This document shows positions 56,264 to 64,000 of a stretch of 64,000 bases of DNA, piece after piece. Below the pieces are notes generated by a model. The model saw only the letters and a list, made by a program, of their open reading frames with translations, ran no database searches and was not told where the DNA came from. Made by a program: the position numbers and the translations under genes. Each line of letters starts with the position of its first letter. Positions within the stretch are counted from its first letter, which is position 1. This DNA is from Cryptomeria japonica (taxonomy: Eukaryota; Streptophyta; Pinopsida; Cupressales; Cupressaceae), in assembly GCF_030272615.1 (NCBI RefSeq), contig NC_081412.1:346786669-346850668 (forward strand). The letters are read 5' to 3'.

Positions 56264-58958
56264 TGTTGGCAATATTGTCATTGATGTCAACTAGGGCAAG
56301 TTGCAGATGAAAGCCAGACATTAATGAGTTGCAGTTGTGAAAAGTATGAATTGCAGATGATGTGAAAAAGGGTTGAATTCATGTATCTTTATCTTGGCTT
56401 GATGTTCTAAATCAGTCTCATAGTGTGGTGGATCTATCACTTGCTATTAGTGAATGCTGCAGATTGAAAAATGCAAAAATCCTTTGTTTGACAGTTTTTG
56501 GCAAGACTCCCTTTTTGTTTCACTGACATAGCCTACATTTAAGTGAGACATGGTATATCGTTGTGACCATTTTTGGGTCTCATAGACTTTTGTTTGTTAC
56601 ACCGACAGTCTCCCCTTTTCGGTGTGGCTTGGTGGCTGTCTTGGCGACACGAGTCAGATTTCGGCATGGCCTCCTCTATTGGCACAACCCATTTTGTCCT
56701 CTTGCCAGTGGTATATGCTATACCAATATGTTTCCCTTTCAGTGTGAGTCTTATTCTGTCTTGATGACATCTTTTTGGTCTATTAGGCTATCGCAATCAA
56801 TTGAAAGTCCAGAAGTCATTTTGTTCCTAATCTCTTATTCCAACTGATGCCTGATCTCTGACAATGGTTACAGGTTGACTTTATGTCACATCCGACAGTT
56901 GTGCACCCTCCTCTGTGCTTTATCGGCTGATCACTCTTTTCAGGAAGTCACAAACACATTGTTTGGTTGTTCTAGTTTTTTGAAAAATCTCCAATACCCT
57001 TCTCTAATGAAACTACTACACGTGGCGAATTTGGTGAGAAATTACAATTCGGTAAGACTCTCATTGGCCTATGTAGAACCTTTGGAGCTATACCAAAATA
57101 CCTTTTCAGTATGATGGTTTTTATGTCTGGCCGAAATATGTTTTCTCTTGGAAATGATCCCTCTTGGAGTTTCAAGCCCACTTTGTTCGTGTGCACGTTG
57201 CCATACTGGTGGCAATAGGTCCTTGGTTCCTTTATGTCGAGTTGTATATGGACCCCTTTCACTTTTGGGCTTGGTGGTGCCATGAGGCGGCCGCAGGTTG
57301 GCTTTGTTTCGGATGTGTGGGCCCCGTGGTGAAAAGTCACTTATCGGCCTATCACGTCTGACTGAAAAAGTGGAAGTGTATTGCCTTTGTTACTAAGTTT
57401 GTGTTTCTCTTGATCTTATGATCTTCGATGTGGACCTCTCCAAGCATCTCATGTCTTATGTCATGTAATTGCATCCGACTGAAATATTTGAAGTCATTTT
57501 GTTCTTAGTTTTGACTTCTGGCCGATCTCCAATCTCTGATAGTTGGGCCCACTTCATCCGAGTGTCTATAGATATCCAGGTGGTGTATGCTCATTGGTTT
57601 ATTTAGGCCGAGTTGGTTTTGTGCATCCCCTTCACCCATGTCTTTGGCGGTAACATGTGGCAGTTGTTGATTGGTTCTCCAGGGTTGTCGTTCATTCATC
57701 TAGGGCCCTTCCTAGGGAGGCGACAAAAGTCTTTTCATCAAGACCCTACCTTTCGGCAAGACTAAACTTGCCTCTTGCAGACCCGTGGGAGATACATCAA
57801 AAAGACCCTTGTTGGTGTGACTTGGATTGTATCCTGCCGACATAGTGCTCTTTTCGACTTGACAGGAGAACATGTCTTACTGATAATGTCTCCTTATCGA
57901 CATGACTCGACACTTCGCCATGACACTTAATTGGCTCTTGTATACCTATTGAACTATAGTGATAAATGCCTTTTCAATGTGACGTCCAATGCATCTTTCC
58001 AATAGTTTCTTCCTTGTTCGATGTGACCAAGAATTTCGACAAGACTCAAAATGCCTTATACCAGTCGTATAAGCTATAATGACATGAAGATTTCAATGTG
58101 ACATAGTCATTGTCACATCGACAAAGGTTAACCGTGGGAGGTGAAGATGGTTTAAACTGACCGCTAAGGGTTTTAGGTCATTCTAACAACATGAAGTCTT
58201 GTCGATAAAACCCTACATGTAGGTTTTGGCCAAATGGAACAATTTTAACACCTCCAATGCAACTCGATTGTTGATTTGTCCACATGGGCAGTTGACTCCA
58301 GTTGACCAAGTGATCTGAAAGGTGAAATAGATTATGTGGCTAATGTAGAACAAATGCATGACCATCTGAATGCCAGAAAGACATTGCTTGTAGAGATTGT
58401 CTTTATTAAATGAAGTTATTTTCAATACAATCAGAGAAGACTGGGAAGAATGAAGCAACATTTAGATGGTCAAGTTGTAGAGGGATTTGTTGATCTTTTC
58501 GAGGCTTGAGAATTCATATTAGATCAAAGATTACTAAATTTAGTAATCTAATCATAGAGACATAATCCGATTGCAGAAGGATATCTAGAGGAGGCATTTA
58601 ATATGGACGACTATCTATTTGGAAGACATGTACAAAAGATCCAAGCAGTCAGAAGACAAGATTTATTAGAAGCTCGAGATGAAATAAATTTGTATTGTTT
58701 TGGAGGGAAAAACTGCATGTACAGAGATGATCGATTTCAGATATATTCATGTGAGGTTGAGTTGTCATTGATTGAGTGGATTTGATAAAGTTGTGTTGGC
58801 ATGGAGCAGAGTTGGTAGAGATAATGAAGTGGATGGTGGATTGAAAATGTGTGTGTACTCCAAGTGTAGTAGCTGAAGAAAAAGGATCTGTAAGGAAAGA
58901 AAAGTGGGAGATATGTATAGAGAAGTGTGAGTAGCAGCCGAAATAGAGAAGTGTAGTG

Positions 58959-58967
58959 TATAAAAAA
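58959..58967 (+). promoter_or_regulatory. Probable TATA box of the gag-only element LTR
   Basis: TATAAAAAA before GGGAGAGTGAGTGG. The corresponding site in the middle LTR (51851-51861) reads TGCCACAAAAA, so the box is lost there. Confidence 0.5.
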
Positions 58968-59269
58968 GGGAGAGTGAGTGGAAGGTAGAGCTTAGTGGAG
59001 GTGATACAGGGAAGTGCTTGAGAAGAGATAAAAGAGTGAAGTAATAATATAGAGAGATAAATGATAATTAGCGGGAGGTTGTGATGAGTTGTAGAGATTA
59101 ATAAGGCAAAACAAAGGTATCAAGAGACATAAAATCAGAGCAGTAGTGAGTGCATGAGATCTATGTGCTAAGGTGTTGCAAAAATCATTTGTAACAAGTC
59201 TTTTCATTGCATTATTTTTATCCATTAAGTCAGTCATTGTATTTCTCTAAGTGGGTACTCAGAGTAGGG

Positions 59270-59385
59270 GTAGGTGCTCCTTTGAGTGGGTGCTCATAAA
59301 ATTAGGAGTTGGTTCCCCTTTGGGTTGGTGCCCATAAAATTCAGGGGTTGGTGCTCCTTTGGGTTGGTGCCCATAAATGTTGTAA
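59270..59385 (+). repeat. Variable short tandem repeat in LTR
   Basis: Units such as 'ggttggtgcccataaaatt' repeat about four times. The middle LTR (52165-52240) has about one unit fewer. Confidence 0.7.
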
Positions 59386-59441
59386 TCAATTTTTCATTGT
59401 GAGGCTGGATTGGAGCAGTAGACTCCAGCAGCTTTTCTCAC

Positions 59442-59471
59442 CGAGGTTTTTTCCTCATTGGTTTTTCCTCG
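59442..59471 (+). other. Copia LTR leader hairpin, copy 8 (gag-only element)
   Basis: Plus strand: perfect outer stem CGAGG/CCTCG, replacing the CGTGG/CCACG of other families; inner CC/GG. Confidence 0.65.
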
Positions 59472-59625
59472 TATATCTTGTGTCATGTGGTTTACTCTTG
59501 TGTTCTTGTGCTTTTAATCTATTAGGTAATTAGTGTTGGCACAATTTGATTTAAAGTTTTAAATTTTTAATTATCACTGATTCACCCGCCCCCCCCCTCT
59601 CAGTGACCTATTGTGTTCCTTGACA

Positions 59626-59943
59626 GGGTGACTACCACATTGATCTTGCATTTTTTAGACAAATTTTTAGGTGTGAATCTTTCTATGTTTACTTTTATTA
59701 GATATAGTTTCGTGTCTTTGTATCATGTTTATAACGTACTCTTTATATTGATTTACATTCATTTTCATCACTATCTTTCAAATATAGTCAAATCAATTTC
59801 AACTAAACAATAAAGGAAAAAGAACTTGATCAACGTTCAATCCTTTTGTATTGGATCAATTGGGTTCTTCCTTCCTTCAATGTTTTGTTTGGAAAGTTAG
59901 GTCATTTCCTAATTTACAAGGTCTAACTTGTGAAAACCCACCG
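59626..59943 (+). repeat. Tandem about 1.07-kb repeat, copy 1, right part
   Basis: Aligns with 60701-61010 ('gtgactaccacattg' with 'gtgaccaccgcattg'). Ends where copy 2 starts. Confidence 0.85.
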
Positions 59944-61032
59944 AGGTGACCCATTCACCCTGGTCCCATTAATCGAGACCCAAATTTGGTCCTCACAATG
60001 GTAACATTTGTAAAGTGGGAAATCATTCCCTAAGGTTAGATATCTTCAAAAATTTAAATTCTTTTAGTATAATTAGGTATAAAATAAATCCTAACCCTGA
60101 AATTTGTAGAATATTAGATACACGATCTCTCAATTACATCTCTCAAGTTGGAATTCGATTACACTCTAGCAAATTCAAGCAAGCAATCAAGCATCAAGGC
60201 ATTGAAGGAAAGGTCAAGTACAAAGTTCAAGCATTCATGATGACATCTACGATCATGATTCTATGAAGACATACAATATGATATTATCAACCCTTGCATG
60301 AATATAAGGCAAGATTCATCAAGGTATGAGGTTCTAATTTAAGCATTTCAATTCAAATTTATCCTTTTCCTCAAAAGGCAAGATTTTCCAATTCAATTCA
60401 AGTTCAATTTCAATTTCAATTTTTGGTTTAATTCTAAACCTGGGGTTTGACCTAGGTAAACCCCTATTCACAACATGTTTCCCCTTTTTTGTGTGCAACC
60501 AACAAATTCAGAAGCTATATACGAAGATTCAAACTGAGGAGATGAAGTTTGGATTTTACAAAAGAAAAAACTGAAAGACAGGGGCAAACCAACCACACTG
60601 ATCCCAAGAGTTTCTATTGAACTTCTAGGAAAGTATTCTTGATAAAATTTTGATCTCGTAGCCTAATTCCTATATGCATCTGATCACTTTGGGATTAGGG
60701 TGACCACCGCATTGGTCCTACATTTTTTAGCCAAATTTTTTAGGTGCGGATCCTTCTATGTTTACTCTGCTTAGATCTAGTTCCTTGTCTATATATCACA
60801 TATGCAACTTACTATTTATGTTTATTTACATTCATTTCCCATAACCTAGCATTCAAATACAATCAAATAAATTTCAACTAACCAAGAAAGGAAAAATAAC
60901 TTGATCTACATTCAGTCCTTTTGCATTCCATCAATTGAATTCTTCCTTCCTTCAATATTTTGTATGGAAAGTTAGGTCATTTCCTAGTTTACAAGGCTTA
61001 ACTTGTGAAACACTAATTTTCTCACCATTACA
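59944..61032 (+). repeat. Tandem about 1.07-kb repeat, copy 2; possible gypsy 5' LTR
   Basis: Uninterrupted copy. It ends near 'tctcaccattaca' and is followed by TTTTGGTGAACCC, which could be a primer-binding site, and then by gypsy gag on the same strand. That makes an LTR identity plausible. The left terminus could not be fixed. Confidence 0.6.
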
Positions 61033-61383
61033 TTTTGGTGAACCCAATATATCTCATGCTTATTTTTTATTTTCATTTTGAGATCTGATTTCAATGCATT
61101 TAATTCAATTTACCTTTCATTCATGCACTTAAATCATATCATTTTAAAGGTTAAATTGACAAATACCCTAAGACTTTTCTAAAAAAATGATTTGTAGGTT
61201 GCATAATTTCTAAATTATATGCTTAGATCTATTTTTTATTACATCATTTTCAGATTTAGAGGTATTTTTAAGATTTCATATTTTAACTTGTTTGTCATTG
61301 GTTAATTAATCATTTTACAAAGAAATTATATTATTTAATCATATACATAGCTTTCATTGCATTAAATATTTCCCTCTTTATGC
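61033..61383 (+). other. Probable gypsy leader
   Basis: AT-rich non-coding sequence between the repeat and the first gag methionine; possible primer-binding site at its start. Confidence 0.4.
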
Positions 61384-62870
61384 ATGAGCTTTGATACCCT
61401 TAGTCCTACATCCAATATTCTAGCGAGAAGAATTTATAGAATTAGGGCTTCTCAAAGTTTAAATACCAAGTATATAGAGCCCAAGTTGACTAACCTATTC
61501 CATGTGAGTGTTGGTACTTACTCCAATCCCACACAAGACATACCTAACATCATGGAGACCCATTCACCTCACACTTCTCATAATGAGGATGACTCCCCAA
61601 CTCAAGTAACAATTGATCAATTGGGGAATCTTTATAAGGAGTTAGATAGGATTCAACTCTTTATGGATCAACAATACTCAAATAGTGAGGTAATCACATT
61701 GATTGAATGCTTAAGGAGAATAATTCAAAGTGATGAACAAGGTGTGTAAGTGTTGTGTAGCATTTCTCATATTTTTGATACTAACATCATGCCTATAAAA
61801 AGTTGTGTTGAAACTCTTGGTTACTCTATTCCTACAAATCAAGTTGAGCATTCCATTCCCATGCCTACAACTTTTCCATATGTGACTACATATACAACTT
61901 CTATCGTGGCTACCTATACACAAAGTTCTAATCCTACACATGTTAGTCATGGGGACAATCCTATTAATCAATACTCCTACCTACCTCATTCTATGAGCCT
62001 TCCATTTATTTCTTAACCATCTCCTATACCCACATATTATAATGTTCCACCTCCTTATTCTTGACCTCTACCTACCTATCATAATATTACACCTCCATCA
62101 CAATTCAACATGTCCAATTCCAATTCATCCATTGAAGCTACTATCAACAACTTAGCTCAAAGTGTGTCATCCTTACAATAACAATTGGCTTCTTTAACCC
62201 AATCAAAATTTAGTGTTCCCATATATGATGTTCCAATCCCACTTTCCAATGATGTTGTTCATGTTGTTTCCCCTATGAACATTGAAATTCCTATATTGGA
62301 GTTATATAATGGAAAAGGTGACCCCTTGAGTCAAACTTTGTGTAGTGACTTCTCCCATGATCATAGACTCATGGAAAATATATTTGCTTGAACTTTCAGA
62401 GACAAATATTTACAATGGTATTGCTCTTTGCCTCCTTATTCTATTACTTCTTTTTAACAATTGGCTAATGTGTTGATTCAAAAATTTCAAAATAGTATTG
62501 GTCCTAAAATTACCTTGACTAATCTGATTCATTGTAATTAAGGTATTAAAAAAAAGTGACTAATTTAACTAGTAGATATAAATATTTGCATTCACAAATT
62601 GCTTATCATGTGCTTGATCATGATGTTCAAAGAACTGTCATTACTAGTTTGCAAAAGGATATTAGAGATAAGCTTTTATTTTCTAAATTTTTATCCTTTT
62701 CACAATTATATGTAGTGCTTCATAACTATTAGCTTCAAGTGAGCCAATTTGAATCCTCTTCTTCAATGACTCTAGTTTATAATATTGAGAGCACTAAACA
62801 ATTGTTTAACAAGTTTCAAAAATAAAACAAAGGCTTCATTAAAATCAATGATAATTCTTTCAACCATATC
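61384..62870 (+). pseudogene. Gypsy gag, N-terminal and capsid-like part
   Basis: 61384-61749 encodes an acidic N-terminal part (ITIDQLGNLYKELD-like segment; MSFDTLSPTSNILARRIYRI at the start). A Pro/Tyr/Thr-rich linker follows (61750-62100). From 62185, MASLTQSKFSVPIYDVPIPL, GKGDPLSQ and FRDKYLQWYCSLPPYSITSF match the retrotransposon gag domain. Stops and shifts occur at 61747, about 62015, 62180, 62390, 62456 and 62540. Confidence 0.7.
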
Positions 62871-62879
62871 AACACATAA

Positions 62880-63305
62880 GTGGTAGCCACAACATCAAGT
62901 GTGGCCCCTTTATCCAAATACTTTATAAAACAATTAATTCCTCTTTTAGAATCATTGCAAATTATAATTCTTAGATTTATGAATTCTAATGTGTTGCAAA
63001 TTCCTCCCATCACACCTATAGATCCATCTAAGGCTCTACCACCTTCCTTTGACCATAAAGCCTTTTGTCAATACCAACATCAAGACAATCATAATACTGA
63101 AAAGTGTTATAAGATGATACATAAGATCCAAGACCTTATTGATAACAATACTATATTTGTGGATGGTGTGAATGATAAAAGAAACAAATCTATGGCACCT
63201 CGTAATAAAAAAATACAAATCTTTGTTGATCCTTTTCCTTCTCATTCTTCTAATGTGGTTGAGTCTAAAAAACATAGCTTTACTTATAATAATTTTGTTA
63301 TATAA
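62880..63305 (+). pseudogene. Gypsy gag C-terminus with zinc-finger-like motif
   Basis: A 141-codon stretch with AFCQYQHQDNHNTEKCYKMI near 63060, the C..H....H....C finger of Tat-type gag with one extra residue, then HKIQDLIDNNTIFVDGVND. It is the best match for the scrap at 47570-47770. Confidence 0.65.
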
Positions 63306-63339
63306 TCTAACAATGTTGTGAACCTCATTCAAAAATATA

Positions 63340-63893
63340 AACCTAAACCCAAACTATGTGTTACCTTTGATACTAGCAAGACTATTTCTGCACCTGATGG
63401 ACCATTATATAGTACTATGATGATTAAAGACAAGCTCTCATGAGGAGTGTTCATTGATATAGTATGTATGTTGAATGTTATCACTAAATAAAATTTTCTT
63501 ACTCAACAATTTCATCAAGTTACATATAATAAATATGATGTTATGGTTAAGTTGCATGATAATTATCTTGTCCTACTATGGTTCTATTACTCTTCCTATT
63601 GAGTTGGTACTAAGTGCTTAGATGTCACCTTTTCTATTATCTCTATGTTGGATCAATTTTTTGTGAAGTTGGGACATCCTTATCTCTCTTCTATGAAAGC
63701 TATTCCTTCCACAATCCATAAGTTATTTAAGTTCCCTCATAATGGGCACATTATCACAATCAATCATAGCCTTTTCCAACGCACGACAAAATGTGAACAT
63801 TTCACTCTTGATTACTTTTGGCCTAAACAACCTGAACCTTTACAACCTCAAAATGATGCTCTTTTTACTATCTTATCAAAAATAGAAATGTAG
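63340..63893 (+). pseudogene. Gypsy aspartic protease, damaged
   Basis: Reads CVTFDTSKTISAPDGPLYST, then FIDIVCMLNVIT near 63450, the active-site segment (two residues changed from the usual pattern). From 63645 it reads FVKLGHPYLSSMKAIPSTIH and KLFKFPHNGHIITI, which aligns with residues 197-227 of the complete gypsy ORF (WIHDIHAIPST, KFPYNGQEITI). The last stop is created by the LTR sequence that follows. Confidence 0.65.
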
Positions 63894-64000
63894 ACACCAA
63901 AAATTAGCATTCCTCTAACAATCGATCTCTGTCCATAATTAAACAATTTTTAATTATTTAATCAACCTACTAATCATCCCCCCTCTCCAAATTAATTAAG
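63892..64000 (+). repeat. Start of a Ty3/gypsy LTR, cut by window end
   Basis: TGTAGACACCAAAAATTAGC resembles the LTR starts TGTATACACCTAAAAATGG (23895, minus strand) and TTAGACACCTAAAATTAATC (18453, minus strand). No polypurine tract precedes it. Confidence 0.5.

Larger units (their letters stand above)
48729..59625 (+). mobile_element. Gag-only LTR element (TR-GAG-like) with giant LTRs, tandem form
   Basis: LTRs of 3300 bp (49177-52476) and 3362 bp (56264-59625) enclose 3.8 kb that encodes gag but no protease, integrase or RT. A further partial unit lies to the left: 177 bp of LTR start (48729-48905) joined to 271 bp of internal 3' end (48906-49176). This gives the order LTR(partial)-internal(partial)-LTR-internal-LTR. 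The element is copia-type by its gag, primer-binding site, polypurine tract and LTR hairpin. It must depend on enzymes of other elements. AGGGTG on both sides, and an uninterrupted paralogous site at 60697-60702, mark the insertion point. Confidence 0.85.
56264..59625 (+). repeat. Gag-only element, right LTR
   Basis: Starts TGTTGGCAATA, ends 'cttgaca'. It includes a TATA box at 58959-58967, a hairpin at 59442-59471, the C-tract word at 59581-59600 and a variable short tandem repeat at about 59270-59385. Confidence 0.85.

Overview
The window looks like intergenic DNA from a large plant genome. I found no ordinary host gene, no tRNA or rRNA gene and no CRISPR array. Almost everything recognisable is a plant retroelement: L1-type LINEs, Ty1/copia elements with Sirevirus-like features, a Ty3/gypsy element of the dual-RNase H (Tat) type, a chromovirus scrap, and a gag-only LTR element with very large LTRs. 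The dense nesting of old, slowly decayed elements suggests a gymnosperm, perhaps a conifer. That last point is inference; nothing in the sequence proves the species.

Layout. 1-4036: 3' half of a plus-strand LINE (RT end, zinc finger, RNase H) followed by an extra coding-like region and a 3' hairpin. 4036-5085: copia solo LTR. 5553-8179: no recognisable gene. 8180-14230: nearly complete minus-strand LINE, badly decayed. 14231-16949: no recognisable gene. 16950-17452: chromovirus integrase tail with chromodomain. About 17480-19560: gypsy LTR, its polypurine tract, and a decayed ORF antisense to it. 19902-22205: a second unknown ORF followed by a LINE-like 3' tail with hairpins. 22205-33860: copia gag and LTR (element D), split by a complete gypsy element (22738-32438) whose 1020-codon ORF has protease, second RNase H and integrase but no gag and no reverse transcriptase. 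33861-35664: no recognisable gene.

35665-43781: copia element A, with all pol domains and a chimeric left LTR, inserted in the integrase of copia element B (43782-47403). 47404-47960: gypsy gag scrap. 47964-61032: a tandem pair of about 1.07-kb repeats; the first copy is split by a terminal-repeat gag-only element (48729-59625, LTRs 3.3 kb). 61384-63893: gypsy gag and protease, running directly into the start of another gypsy LTR at the window end.

The most interesting signals are these. (1) The open, RT-less gypsy ORF. (2) Palindromes spaced at 22 bp or near-multiples of it in that element's leader. (3) A small covarying RNA hairpin present in every copia LTR of the window, including unrelated families. 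(4) Extra ORFs between LINE ORF2 or the LINE tail and a conserved 3' hairpin. (5) The tandem gag-only element with a roughly 20-bp motif array in its LTR and a paralogous empty site. Most premature stops I could interpret are C:G to T:A changes, often TAG where CAG or TGG is expected, as expected for decay of methylated transposons.
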